This document shows positions 26,649 through 35,083 of a DNA stretch of 64,000 nt, one piece after another (the stretch's first letter is position 1; each line of letters starts with the position of its first letter). The stretch spans positions 1 to 64,000 of the forward strand of contig NZ_JAOAUU010000020.1 in NCBI RefSeq assembly GCF_030157465.1, read 5' to 3'. The stretch is from Zoogloea sp. GTDB lineage: Bacteria > Pseudomonadota > Gammaproteobacteria > Burkholderiales > Rhodocyclaceae. The position numbers were made by a program, and so were the translations under genes. The notes under the pieces are model-generated. The model was not told where the DNA came from, made no database searches, and worked only from the letters and a program-made list of their open reading frames with translations.

Positions 26649-26967
26649 GGTGGGCGGTCCTTTCTGTGAGGGGTACAAAGCTGGCCGGCAGGCCGGGCAA
26701 CGGAGAGGGGTCGAGCCAGGTGAGCTGGCATGCGAGGTAAGGCACGGCGTGGACTTCAGATCCAGCGATCCGGGCGCGGGTGTAGCGGCCCGGAATCGCC
26801 CGAACTGTGGGGTGATCGACGACGTGGATCACCGGGCTGTCGGAGAAGCTGCTGATCTCCGCGCTGATGATTTCCACTCCGGCAATGCGCAGGGCTTCGA
26901 CGGCTTGGCGCAAGTCGCGCAGGTCGCGTTCAAAGCGGGTGTAGGCGTGATCTGGGTGGCGCGTCAT
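26641..26967 (-). CDS. Phage early protein, unknown function
   Basis: A 108-residue protein starting MTRHPDHAYTRFERDLRDLR. An amphipathic helix is followed by a beta-rich region (GVEIISAEISSFSDSPVIHV). It overlaps both neighbours by a few bases (8 bp downstream, ATGA upstream). No family recognised. Confidence 0.75.
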   Translation of the reverse strand: MTRHPDHAYTRFERDLRDLRQAVEALRIAGVEIISAEISSFSDSPVIHVVDHPTVRAIPGRYTRARIAGSEVHAVPYLACQLTWLDPSPLPGLPASFVPLTERTAHHG

Positions 26968-27539
26968 ACCCGTCTCTCGATCTTTGCTTTCGGCTTGGCC
27001 ACACGAAACGAGTACGTGCTGATGACGTTCCCGGCCGGATAGCAATAGACGACCGGCCGGCTATTGCGGCGGGTGATGATCACGTCGCATACACGTCGCA
27101 CCACGATCAAGGCATCAAGGGCGGCAGAGATGTCCTTCCGCCTACCTTTGATCGATGCGATCAGATCCTCGCGAGCGATCGGTCGCTGCTTGGAGTGCGG
27201 CACCAGTGCGCTGAGAATCTGCTCATCCAGCGCAGGGTTGGACTCGGGAACCGGCGCAACGCCGGTGGGGGCCGGCGGGATATCCTCAGCCCGGATGCAG
27301 ACCTCTTCAGGGCGGGCCATGCCGAGGGCGGCTTCCAGCTTTTCAATAATTTTGGTCGGGCTGGCCGGATAGGTTCCGGCGAGCACGGCATATATCGTCT
27401 TGAGGCGCACGGTGCCAATCTCATACAGCCAGATTTTCGGCTTGCTGCATGCGGCCAGTTCGGCCTCGATGGCTTCGACGCGGGCAATGTCGGATCGGGA
27501 GTAGCACGCAGACCAAAGGCGGGTTTTGTGGGCGCTCAT
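26964..27539 (-). CDS. Phage early protein with probable winged-helix C-terminus
   Basis: A 191-residue protein. The C-terminal part (EQILSALVPHSKQRPIAREDLIASIKGRR then VVRRVCDVIITRRNSRPVVYCY) reads like a winged helix-turn-helix with a beta wing. The N-terminal part (VRLKTIYAVLAGTYPASPTK) is HTH-like too. It is probably a DNA-binding regulator; no named family. Coupled to both neighbours by 4-bp overlaps. Confidence 0.7.
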   Translation of the reverse strand: MSAHKTRLWSACYSRSDIARVEAIEAELAACSKPKIWLYEIGTVRLKTIYAVLAGTYPASPTKIIEKLEAALGMARPEEVCIRAEDIPPAPTGVAPVPESNPALDEQILSALVPHSKQRPIAREDLIASIKGRRKDISAALDALIVVRRVCDVIITRRNSRPVVYCYPAGNVISTYSFRVAKPKAKIERRV

Positions 27540-27982
27540 AGCGGCGTTGCTCCCGGCCGATACGCCCAGTGCGTTACCCCGCGGGCGGCGCCGCTATCCA
27601 CATACCACCAGCCGCCACGCTCATCCATGTGGCCCAGCCAGGGGAGTTGCCCTCCGAGCTTGTCGGCCATCCAGATCAGCACAATTTCATCCACAGGCGG
27701 GCGCTCGGTAACAACGGCGATGCGCTCGACGAGCATCAGGCCCGTGGCCGGATCAGGCGTTGAAACGGCCAGGCCGGCCTGGTAGGCAAACAGCAAATCG
27801 GCAGCAAAGCGCAGGTCTGCTGAGAGCCGGTTAAGCTCGGCCAACGCGATCGTTTCCGTGGTGACGTCGGCCGTTTCGTTCACCAAGGTCACCTGCTTGT
27901 ACAGCTCGCCCACCAGGCGTTCGGCTTCGGCACGGTCGGCATCGCGATTGCGGGGCACATGAGTAGGAAGGGGGGCGTTCAT
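27536..27982 (-). CDS. Phage early protein with DUF551-like C-terminus
   Basis: A 148-residue protein. The N-terminal half is helical (DADRAEAERLVGELYKQVTL). The C-terminal ERPPVDEIVLIWMADKLG with GGWWYVDSGAARGVTHWAYRP resembles the short DUF551 module found in phage early genes (W..P..x..VTHW). Function unknown. Confidence 0.72.
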   Translation of the reverse strand: MNAPLPTHVPRNRDADRAEAERLVGELYKQVTLVNETADVTTETIALAELNRLSADLRFAADLLFAYQAGLAVSTPDPATGLMLVERIAVVTERPPVDEIVLIWMADKLGGQLPWLGHMDERGGWWYVDSGAARGVTHWAYRPGATPL

Positions 27983-28176
27983 GCTTTGTCTCCGGTTTCG
28001 GTTTGCGGCTCGGCGATCATCTCGACGGGGCCGGGCTCGATGCACTCAAGGGCCATGCGGCGGGCGGCTTGGATACGCGCCTCGGCATCGGTGCCCACGC
28101 GCTCGAGCGTGATCAACACGCCCAGCCCGAAGGCCACTACGAGGGAAAGTGCAAAGCGTTGTTTTGGGGTGGCCAT
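27979..28176 (-). CDS. Small single-pass membrane protein
   Basis: 65 residues: MATPKQRFALSLVVAFGLG begins a single hydrophobic helix (about 8-23) followed by a charged tail. The start at 28176 lies directly after the ATPase stop and the end overlaps the next gene by 4 bp. No function assigned. Confidence 0.7.
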   Translation of the reverse strand: MATPKQRFALSLVVAFGLGVLITLERVGTDAEARIQAARRMALECIEPGPVEMIAEPQTETGDKA

Positions 28177-28177
28177 G

Positions 28178-29386
28178 TCAGTTCCCCTTTTTCTTCGCAT
28201 CGAGCACGATGCCGCGGTCGATCTGCGGGGCGCCCAGCTCGGCCGCACCGTTGAGCGCCAGCGTGACCAGGTTGCCCACCAGCAGCGGGTAGCACAGCGA
28301 CACCGTGTTGCCGTCGGCGTCGCTGGCCCGCAGCACATCGCGGATCGCCTGCCAGGCGTCGGGGGCGAACAGCGCGTCGGGCTTCTGGCCGGCGCGGGCC
28401 AGGCGGTGCGCGGCGTAGGCCTCCAGATCAGAATCGAGCGGTAGCATGCGCACGATCTCCAGGCGGTTCTTCACCTCCCGTGCCTCCAGCCCCTTGGCGT
28501 TCAGCTTGCGCAGCAGTTCGGGCTGGGCCAGCAGGATGATTCCCAGCGCCCGCTTCCAGCCCAGCTTGAATTCGTGGAAGCGCTTCAACTGCTTGATGGC
28601 GGCCACTGTCATGTCGTGGGCCTCTTCAAAAACCAGCACGCACTTCTGCCCTTCGGCCACCCGGTTGGCGATCAGCTCATGCGCCTGGCGGGCCAGCAGC
28701 TCGGCCGACTGGCGTAGCGTGGCGTGGGGCTCCAGGTCGCGCACGATCGCCTGCAGGATGCCCACCCCGGTCAGCCGGGATTTGTCCGTCACCTTCGGCT
28801 GGATCAGGTGCACCGGCTGCTTCTGCTCGCGCACCTGGTCCTGCACCCACTCCCAGATCGTGGATTTGCCCGAGCCCGACTCGCCCACCACGGCGATCAT
28901 GCGGGCGTTATGGATGCCCTCCACGATCACCGATGCCACGTAGCGCTGTTCGTCGCCCAGATACACGTCGTCGGCGCACTGCGGGTCGGCCCCGAAGGGG
29001 TTGAACATCAGCTTGAAATGGCGTTTGGCTTGAGCGGTCAGCATTGCGGGTTCCAGCAAATAGGGGTCGGGTTCGGGGGTTTTGGGGGTGTCAGGGGTTT
29101 CGGGGACCGCGGCCAGGGGCCTTCTGCGGCCGCCCCGGCCAATCTCGTCGTCCGGATCGAACGCGGTGGCGATCTCGCCATCCGGCACGCCCTTGGCGCG
29201 CAGGACGTCGGCAATCTGCTGCCGGATCGACGCTTCCGGGGTGCGCTTGGGCCACTGCGCCCAGTTGCACAGCAGGTTCATCGCCGTCGTGTCCATCGGA
29301 TTGCCGATCGCCTGCATCACCGCCGCGCCGAGATCCGTCTGTGTGATGCCATGGCGCTGGAGCACCGACTTGAGCTTGATGGGCAT
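28178..29386 (-). CDS. Transposition AAA ATPase (MuB/TnpB-like target-selection protein)
   Basis: 402 residues from the ATG at 29386, chosen because GGAG stands 6 nt upstream (a second ATG at 29419 is possible). An N-terminal HTH (SVLQRHGITQTDLGAAVMQ) is followed by a Pro/Thr linker (about 95-110) and an AAA core with Walker A GESGSGKST (168-176) and Walker B VLVFEEAHD. Like MuB it should bind target DNA, activate the transposase and mediate target immunity. Confidence 0.93.
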   Translation of the reverse strand: MPIKLKSVLQRHGITQTDLGAAVMQAIGNPMDTTAMNLLCNWAQWPKRTPEASIRQQIADVLRAKGVPDGEIATAFDPDDEIGRGGRRRPLAAVPETPDTPKTPEPDPYLLEPAMLTAQAKRHFKLMFNPFGADPQCADDVYLGDEQRYVASVIVEGIHNARMIAVVGESGSGKSTIWEWVQDQVREQKQPVHLIQPKVTDKSRLTGVGILQAIVRDLEPHATLRQSAELLARQAHELIANRVAEGQKCVLVFEEAHDMTVAAIKQLKRFHEFKLGWKRALGIILLAQPELLRKLNAKGLEAREVKNRLEIVRMLPLDSDLEAYAAHRLARAGQKPDALFAPDAWQAIRDVLRASDADGNTVSLCYPLLVGNLVTLALNGAAELGAPQIDRGIVLDAKKKGN

Positions 29387-29549
29387 GTGGTACTCCGGTC
29401 GTTTAAAGGCGGGCTTCATGGCCGAGCCCTCGGGTTGTTGGGTGTTTCACGGTTAAACTCCTCACGTCGTTGCTGCGACACGGGGCCCGATACATTCGGT
29501 GCCCCACTCTCCGGCCTGGTGTGTTGGCGCACACCGGGCCGGAACCTTC

Positions 29550-31307
29550 TTAAAAACCACTCGCCTTGCGCCCATCGGCGCCCGCCTGCAGGGCCGCAAT
29601 TTGGGCTTCCAGCCAGGCCGCGGGCACCTCGGCGCCGTGCTCGGCGATCAGCTGCGCATACACATCGGGGCGGGTGTCGCCGGCGGCCTTCAGGCGGCGC
29701 ACCGCATCGGGCGTGGCCACCGGCGGCAGCTCGCGGGCTGCCGTTTCCATCGGGTGATCGATGCCGCGCTTGGGCAGGTAGGTCGGCACCGTCACCGCGT
29801 CGAAATCAGCAAACGGGTTCAGCGTGCCTTCGTAGGCGTTCGCCCGTGCCTTGCGGGCGGTGGCCACTTCCAGGGCGCTGGGCACCCCATAGGCCGCCTG
29901 GTTGATCCGGTCGAGTTGCTTTTCGGAGGCGCTCTTGGGCAGCGCCTTGTAGGTGCCAAAGTCCACCCCGTGGTCGAAGTAGCCCCCCGCGTCCTTCTCG
30001 GCTGGGGCGATGGTGTAGAGCCGCTCCGTGCCGTCCGCGTCGCACATCACAAGGTCGATGGCCGGCGCGCGGTACATGTTCAACCGCACCGTCACCCGTT
30101 CGCGGATCTGCACCCCCGGTACGCCGCCCACGTAATACGTGCGGCTGCCAAAGCCCTTCACTGCAAAACTGATCGTCGATTGGTCGTCCACCAGGCGCGT
30201 TTCGTCTTTGCCGGCAACCTGGTCGCGCATCAGTTCGATGCTTGGTGCCAGTCGCAATTGCTCGGCGGTGATGCGTTGCCACATGCCCCAGCGGGTCAGC
30301 CCGTGGCGGCTGTGGATCGCCTTGCTGCAATGCGCCGCGCGCACCTGGTCGGCGCGGGCATTGAGGGCGGCAATGTTCTCTGGCAGCCACATGAACAGCC
30401 GGCTCTCAAACACCTGCTCCCAGATGTTGTGCATGCCCTCCACGCTGCCCTTGGCCCGGCTTTTCTTAACAGCGTGCTCATGCACCGTAATGCCGAGCTG
30501 CTTGAGCAAGCGCCGTGCATGGGCCGCCCGGCCGGCGCTGCCCTTATCCAGCACAAAGTTGAGGGGCACGCCGTGCATCGGCTCGCCGCGGCTTTGCATC
30601 GCTTCAATCACAAACTCGATAAAGCCCATCGAATCCTCGTGGCCGGCGAAATAGCGCACGAAGTAAGACCCGGAGTACGGATCAGTCACCATCCAGCGGA
30701 TGCACAAATCGTTCTGCACACGCTTGAGCGCATCGGGCTTGTTTTTGTACACCTCGGTTTCATCCAGCAGTTCCACGCCCCGGATGCCGCCACCCGGCGC
30801 GTAGAACAGCACCGCCACCGAGCTGTCGATCTGCCAAACCTGATTGGGGTGGGCGTACTTGATGTGCACCGCAGCATGGCCGGCCGAGAGTTGATCCGGA
30901 TGGCAGCTATAGGCGCGCATCGCACGCGTCAGCGTTGTCGCCGATGGTTTGACGATCTCCCCCGTCAGTCCGTCGACCCTTCCAAGGCCCTGCGCATGAA
31001 GCAGGTCTGCGGCCGCGCCGAGCTTGAAATTACGTTTGCCGTTGGCCCGGGTGCCGTGGTGGATCAAGCCCGCCGCAGCCAGCGCCACATCCTCGCTCAC
31101 CGAAATCCGGCCCGCGTCGGCGCGCTGTTTGCGGCCGGCGTCGTACAGGCCCGCCGCCTTCAGGCGGGCGTACAGCGTCGCCTTGCTCTTGCCCAGGCGC
31201 GTGGCCGCGTCGAGCATGATCGCCCCGCGCTCCCGGTGGCCCGCGGCCTTCAGCCGGCCGGCCAGCTCGCGCAGCAGCTCCAGTTCCACCACCGTGGCGG
31301 CGTCCAT
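29550..31307 (-). CDS. DDE transposase (BcepMu TnpA/MuA-type)
   Basis: A 585-residue rve-fold transposase. An N-terminal HTH region (KSKATLYARLKAAGLYDAGR) precedes the catalytic core with D161 (WQIDSS), D254 (FVLDKGSAG) and E290 (AKGSVEGMH). A Mu-type beta-barrel and C-terminal tail follow. It inserts and replicates the phage genome by replicative transposition. The gene precedes the ATPase; the 163-bp gap between them holds no gene. Confidence 0.96.
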   Translation of the reverse strand: MDAATVVELELLRELAGRLKAAGHRERGAIMLDAATRLGKSKATLYARLKAAGLYDAGRKQRADAGRISVSEDVALAAAGLIHHGTRANGKRNFKLGAAADLLHAQGLGRVDGLTGEIVKPSATTLTRAMRAYSCHPDQLSAGHAAVHIKYAHPNQVWQIDSSVAVLFYAPGGGIRGVELLDETEVYKNKPDALKRVQNDLCIRWMVTDPYSGSYFVRYFAGHEDSMGFIEFVIEAMQSRGEPMHGVPLNFVLDKGSAGRAAHARRLLKQLGITVHEHAVKKSRAKGSVEGMHNIWEQVFESRLFMWLPENIAALNARADQVRAAHCSKAIHSRHGLTRWGMWQRITAEQLRLAPSIELMRDQVAGKDETRLVDDQSTISFAVKGFGSRTYYVGGVPGVQIRERVTVRLNMYRAPAIDLVMCDADGTERLYTIAPAEKDAGGYFDHGVDFGTYKALPKSASEKQLDRINQAAYGVPSALEVATARKARANAYEGTLNPFADFDAVTVPTYLPKRGIDHPMETAARELPPVATPDAVRRLKAAGDTRPDVYAQLIAEHGAEVPAAWLEAQIAALQAGADGRKASGF

Positions 31308-31308
31308 G

Positions 31309-32277
31309 TCAGAACTCCTCTGCCTCGGCCGCGGGGGCTGCGGTCATGTCGGCAAGCCAGGGCGGCATCACCACCTCGGCAAAATCCACCGGCATCCCGT
31401 GGGCGTTGGCCAGGTCTGCCAGGCGCTGGTACGTGGCGCGCAGAGTGTCGGCCGCCTCGGTAGCGGCGGTCGCATCGCCCAGGGCCATCACGTCGGCAAC
31501 CGCCTGGTCAAAGCGGCTCACGTAGACCAGCATCGCCAGGGAGGCATCGCGCAGCGCCCCCAGGGCCCGGTTGCGCTTCTCCAGGGCCACCTTGCGGTTG
31601 GCGTCCTGGGTCAGCGTCATCCCGATCAGCTGCTCCTTCAGCCCGTCCCGCTCCTCGCCGAGCACGTGAATCCGGCGCTCCTTCAGCTCTACCTTCTGGC
31701 CCAGGTCGGCAATCACCCGGTCCTTCTCGGCGAGCTTCTTGGCGTGGCGCTCGGTCAGCTCGCCGATCAGGTCGGTAACGGTGTCTCGGTCGTTGGTGTC
31801 GGCGATGGCAGACTTGACCAGGGCCTGGTCGTCGTTGGGGAGCGCACGCAGGGCTCGGTAATCTTTGGCCCGCAGTCCAAGTCGCTCAGCAGACTCGAAA
31901 ATGCGGTCGCCGAGCAGTTCATAGTTCTGGGCAATTTCTGCGCATGTCCGATAGCTCTTGCCGATCAGTGCATCGCACGCCTCCTCCAAAGTCTGCAACC
32001 GTCGCAGATTTCCGGATGCGTCAGCAAAATCTAAGTCTTTGTATTTCTTGTCATCCCTAAGCTGGATGAATGTCTCCGCAATCATTTTGTCTGCGACGTG
32101 TCGCAGAAAAAGCGTCGATTCGAGACGGCCGACCAACTTGCCGACCTCAAGCGACGAACTCTGCAGCCGATCGCGTGCGCCAACTTCGGTCAGGGCCTGG
32201 CCCTCCTCGGCGATCAGCCCAGCATCCAGTGCCGGCAGGGTTTCGGGTGCTGCGATAGGGGTAGGTTTGCGTCCCAT
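31309..32277 (-). CDS. Coiled-coil phage early protein
   Basis: A 322-residue protein from the ATG at 32277 (GGAG 8 nt upstream; a TTG at 32283 is the alternative). The central region (about 165-235, ERHAKKLAEKDRVIADLGQK and ELKERRIHVLGEERDGLK) is a long coiled coil. Position directly before the transposase matches the corresponding gene in BcepMu-like phages. No catalytic motif seen; a structural or DNA-protecting role is possible. Confidence 0.8.
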   Translation of the reverse strand: MGRKPTPIAAPETLPALDAGLIAEEGQALTEVGARDRLQSSSLEVGKLVGRLESTLFLRHVADKMIAETFIQLRDDKKYKDLDFADASGNLRRLQTLEEACDALIGKSYRTCAEIAQNYELLGDRIFESAERLGLRAKDYRALRALPNDDQALVKSAIADTNDRDTVTDLIGELTERHAKKLAEKDRVIADLGQKVELKERRIHVLGEERDGLKEQLIGMTLTQDANRKVALEKRNRALGALRDASLAMLVYVSRFDQAVADVMALGDATAATEAADTLRATYQRLADLANAHGMPVDFAEVVMPPWLADMTAAPAAEAEEF

Positions 32278-32279
32278 GG

Positions 32280-32603
32280 TCAAGGCTCCGAGCTGTAGCG
32301 GTTACGGATTTCTTCAAGGCGCTGGGCGGCGCGCATCAAGGCTGTGGCGTGTGCCACCGAGATGCGTACGAGCGCCGGCCCCAGGCGGTAGCGGCCGGTC
32401 TCGCCGATCTGCTCCACAAAGCCCACCGCCTTCAGGTTGTGCAGGTCACGGGTGATCGATGCAGGGCTCACCTTCAACCCGGCCGCCAGGTCTTTCGGCG
32501 CCAGGCCGTGCATCTCCTGCCCGGCCAGCAGGAGGATCGCGTCGAGAATGCGGCGCTGGCTGCCGTTGTCGTGCATGTGCCGCTCGTCGTGCTTATTGGT
32601 CAT
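32280..32603 (-). CDS. IclR-type winged-helix DNA-binding protein
   Basis: 107 residues starting at 32603. The N-terminal half is a typical IclR winged HTH (ILDAILLLAGQEMHGLAPKD, then LKVSPASITRDLHNLKAVGF and a wing GETGRYRLGP), with no effector domain. It overlaps the upstream gene by 4 bp. Likely a small early regulator. Confidence 0.85.
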   Translation of the reverse strand: MTNKHDERHMHDNGSQRRILDAILLLAGQEMHGLAPKDLAAGLKVSPASITRDLHNLKAVGFVEQIGETGRYRLGPALVRISVAHATALMRAAQRLEEIRNRYSSEP

Positions 32604-33073
32604 GGCGCGCACCCCAGGTCCAGCTCGGGCTGCTCGCCCTTGCGCACGTTCTCCCGGTGCCAGGCCAGGGATTCCAGCCCCGCGCCGAGCTTGCCCAGCG
32701 TCGTTTCGCGGTCCATCTGGCCGGCCATGTAGTCCAGCAGCGCACCCGTCGCGCCGTGCAGGGTGGCCTGCAGCACATGCACATCCTCTGCAGTGGTTGC
32801 CCGCCCGGTTGGAATCGCGATCACGACCGCGGCCTCCGCGGCGGCCAGATAGCGCACCACGTTGATGGAGCCCGTGAGGTGCTGCCAGGCCAGCACGGCC
32901 TTGGCCGGCATGGTCTCGGCCTCGATCCACTTGTAGAGCGTGGCCGGTGTCGTACTCATCAGCTCGGCCAGCCGCTCAATGGAGAGGCGCCGGTGTTTGA
33001 GCGCGTGGCTCTTGTCCATTTCGAACGCCATGCGCAGGCTGTTCGGGACGGGTTTCGAATGTCGGACGGTCAT
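32600..33073 (-). CDS. HTH regulatory protein
   Basis: 157 residues from the ATG at 33073. It has an HTH-like segment (SIERLAELMSTTPATLYKWI) followed by a helical C-terminal region (VLQATLHGATGALLDYMAGQ). Probably a DNA-binding early regulator. Family not named with confidence. Confidence 0.75.
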   Translation of the reverse strand: MTVRHSKPVPNSLRMAFEMDKSHALKHRRLSIERLAELMSTTPATLYKWIEAETMPAKAVLAWQHLTGSINVVRYLAAAEAAVVIAIPTGRATTAEDVHVLQATLHGATGALLDYMAGQMDRETTLGKLGAGLESLAWHRENVRKGEQPELDLGCAP

Positions 33074-33185
33074 TGGATTGGACTGAGAGGTCAGATTTCT
33101 GGACAAAAACCGGGTTGGAAAGGCTGAAATGGCGTTTCAGGCGGCTAAACTTCGGGGCGTCGAACAACGCAACCGGAGAAACGTC

Positions 33186-33449
33186 ATGGACGATCCTTTC
33201 AAGCACCACTGCGTAGAACTCGAAGCCTGTCTCGGCTCCACAGAAGCCGGGCATCTGGCGGCGTTCATGGTGTTGGGCCTCGGCGAGTTGGCTTTGCAGT
33301 TGCATGAGCGTGGGCTTATCGATCTGCCACGTTTTGATGAGATGTTGTCGGCTGGGCCGCTGCGGACTGCGCTGAGTCCGACGTGGACTCATGCGTTTGG
33401 AGTGCTCTCAGCACATCTCCATCAAGACGAAAGTGACGCAACTGGCTGA
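33186..33449 (+). CDS. Small plus-strand protein opposing the early operon
   Basis: 87 residues beginning MDDPFKHHCVELEACLGSTE, with GGAGAAACGTC placing a good ribosome-binding site before the ATG. It is helical, with the pattern ALQLHERGLIDLPRFDEML. It runs against the early operon and its 3' end overlaps the 3' end of the minus-strand gene at 33316 by 134 bp. A similar pattern occurs in the protein at 34793-35083. Confidence 0.6.
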   Translation: MDDPFKHHCVELEACLGSTEAGHLAAFMVLGLGELALQLHERGLIDLPRFDEMLSAGPLRTALSPTWTHAFGVLSAHLHQDESDATG

Positions 33450-33906
33450 CCAGCTCGGCCACCGCGCTCTGTACGATCTGTTCCAGCGTGATCTCCTCGC
33501 CCGCAGCGGCCTGCCGGTCGGGCGTGGAATACACCGCGAGAGCGATCAGGCGCTTGGTGGCCGCCCCGCCAAACTCCTGCGCGCCAGCTGCGCGCTTGAA
33601 GCGGGTCGAGAGCGAGAGCGGGGTTGTGCTGGCGATGTGCTCTGTCGGGCTCTCGTCGTGGGGCGAGACGTGATTGATCTCGGAGCGCACCCGCCAGGCC
33701 TTAAAGAGGCGGCGAGGGGTTTCGGACGCGGAGGTTCGGGACGAAACGTCGAGCGGGTCGACTACATGCTGGGCCGGCACAAGGACGTAATCACCGGGCT
33801 GAATGCCGGGGCAGGCCGAAACGTCCCAGACGCAGCCGGCAACGTTGATCTGCAGGCGGGCATTGACGATGCGCAGGCCGCCGTCGAACTTATGGGTAGT
33901 AGTCAT
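33316..33906 (-). CDS. Phage early protein, unknown function
   Basis: A 196-residue protein. The N-terminal 60 residues (LRIVNARLQINVAGCVWDVS..GDYVLVPAQHVVDPL) look like a small beta domain. The rest is helical and ends in a Ser/Ala/Gln-rich tail (the part that overlaps the opposing gene). No family recognised. Confidence 0.65.
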   Translation of the reverse strand: MTTTHKFDGGLRIVNARLQINVAGCVWDVSACPGIQPGDYVLVPAQHVVDPLDVSSRTSASETPRRLFKAWRVRSEINHVSPHDESPTEHIASTTPLSLSTRFKRAAGAQEFGGAATKRLIALAVYSTPDRQAAAGEEITLEQIVQSAVAELVSQLRHFRLDGDVLRALQTHESTSDSAQSAAAQPTTSHQNVADR

Positions 33907-33917
33907 GGCGCGCCCCC

Positions 33918-34370
33918 TCAGAACTTGAAGCCCACGCCCAGGCGCAGGTTGTTGGCCACCACGCCCACTTCCAGCACCAGGCCGGCATTGAGCGCCGCGT
34001 CACGGTAGTCGGACGGAAGCGCGTTGAGGATCAGCGCCCCGGCCAGCGACCCGAGCAGGAACTGCCGATTCACGCGGCCGATGTCGCCACTTTCAGTGGG
34101 CTGTCGCAAATTCACGTTAGCCGGGCCGGCGTAGCTCGCCGCGTAAGCGCGATCCGGCTGGCCGGGAATACGGCTGACGGGGGCCGAGGTGTCGGCGGCG
34201 TCGCGGGCCCGGCTGTGTTCTTGGGCCCAGTTAATGGCTACGAGGGTCGCCAGGGCAAAGCCCTTGCCCTGTTGGGCGGGTGTCCAGTCGTCGCCGGCAT
34301 GGGCTTGGGGAGCGGTAAAGATGGCGGCGGCGCAGAGCGCGGCAGCCAGCGGTTTGAAGTGTTTGAACAT
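33918..34370 (-). CDS. Exported phage protein, unknown function
   Basis: A 150-residue protein from the ATG at 34370. The Sec signal peptide MFKHFKPLAAALCAAAIFTA ends at QAHA. The mature part has a second hydrophobic segment (FLLGSLAGALILNAL) and a beta-type end (VVANNLRLGVGFKF). An exported protein in an early operon may act at the host envelope, for example in superinfection exclusion; that is speculation. Confidence 0.72.
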   Translation of the reverse strand: MFKHFKPLAAALCAAAIFTAPQAHAGDDWTPAQQGKGFALATLVAINWAQEHSRARDAADTSAPVSRIPGQPDRAYAASYAGPANVNLRQPTESGDIGRVNRQFLLGSLAGALILNALPSDYRDAALNAGLVLEVGVVANNLRLGVGFKF

Positions 34371-34374
34371 GGCG

Positions 34375-34503
34375 TCAGGCTCCGAGGGCAAAGCAGCGGA
34401 AAGCGTCGATGCCACAGGTGTTCCAGATCCGCAGCGCCGCCTCAAGAAAGGCGAGCTTGAGGTTGTCCGGTTCGACGCCGGTTTGTTGACGAAGGGTTTG
34501 CAT
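34375..34503 (-). CDS. Very small phage early protein
   Basis: 42 residues: MQTLRQQTGVEPDNLKLAFL, ending FRCFALGA. A GAGG stands about 6 nt before the ATG at 34503, and it fits tightly between its neighbours (8 bp and 4 bp). Helical; unknown function. Confidence 0.5.
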   Translation of the reverse strand: MQTLRQQTGVEPDNLKLAFLEAALRIWNTCGIDAFRCFALGA

Positions 34504-34511
34504 GGCGGGCC

Positions 34512-34772
34512 TCACGGCGTGGGTTGAGAAACAGGCGCGGGCTTGAGGCCCAGCACGATCGCGGCGCGGTGGGTGTCGCCCCGAAAGCCCTTGGCGCGGC
34601 CGCGCAGCAGGTCGACAAAGGCGTAGCGCTGGATCTGGTTGTGGCGTGCCAGCTCCGACACACACAGGCCGTGCAGGCGGATGTAATCGAGGGCCGTCTC
34701 GGGCGTCTGGGGATACGGGATGACCGGCTTCGGGTCCGGCGCCTTATGCGTGGTAGATTGTGGTTTTTTCAT
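34512..34772 (-). CDS. BcepMu gp16-like DNA-binding protein
   Basis: 86 residues. The segment ALDYIRLHGLCVSELARHNQ, then RYAFVDLLRGRAKGFRGDTH and RAAIVLGLKP, matches the phage-associated BcepMu gp16 family. It is the first gene of the early operon, where Mu-like phages encode Ner/Cro-type regulators, so I infer that it controls the early promoter. Confidence 0.85.
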   Translation of the reverse strand: MKKPQSTTHKAPDPKPVIPYPQTPETALDYIRLHGLCVSELARHNQIQRYAFVDLLRGRAKGFRGDTHRAAIVLGLKPAPVSQPTP

Positions 34773-34792
34773 GGTGCGAGGCGTTACAAGTC

Positions 34793-35083
34793 ATGAATCA
34801 GAAGGCGACCGAAACATTCATCGTGGAAGCAGTAGACGGGGTCATGTCGCTGCTTCAGGTGCTGGTTGTTGCACTGTCGAAGGAGGGCAAGCTGGACACG
34901 GCGGAATACGCCCGCCTGCTGCTGGACTTTCGGCAGAAGCTGGTTCAGCCGGACTCGTATCAAGACGCGCTGTTTCAGCGAATGCTGGAGATGCTGGTTG
35001 ATGGCGATCCGCAGGTGCTGATGCGGCGGTGGGAGATGCATGTGGTGCCCACTGGGCAAGAGCCTCCCCACGCTGACGAATGA
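34793..35083 (+). CDS. Small plus-strand protein in the immunity region
   Basis: 96 residues, MNQKATETFIVEAVDGVMSL at the start, with the helical pattern VVALSKEGKLDTAEYARLLL. Its start is 20 bp from the divergent gp16-like gene. It overlaps by 242 bp the 3' part of the minus-strand gene at 34842, whose overlapped portion is low-complexity. No recognised family. Confidence 0.6.
   Translation: MNQKATETFIVEAVDGVMSLLQVLVVALSKEGKLDTAEYARLLLDFRQKLVQPDSYQDALFQRMLEMLVDGDPQVLMRRWEMHVVPTGQEPPHADE

Noticed and set aside
29499-31463. 654-codon plus-strand frame opposite the transposase
   Set aside because: Shadow: the minus strand carries the DDE motif transposase.
32976-33392. 138-codon minus-strand frame
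   Set aside because: Overlaps the better-supported genes at 32600-33073 and 33186-33449, and its sequence looks non-coding.
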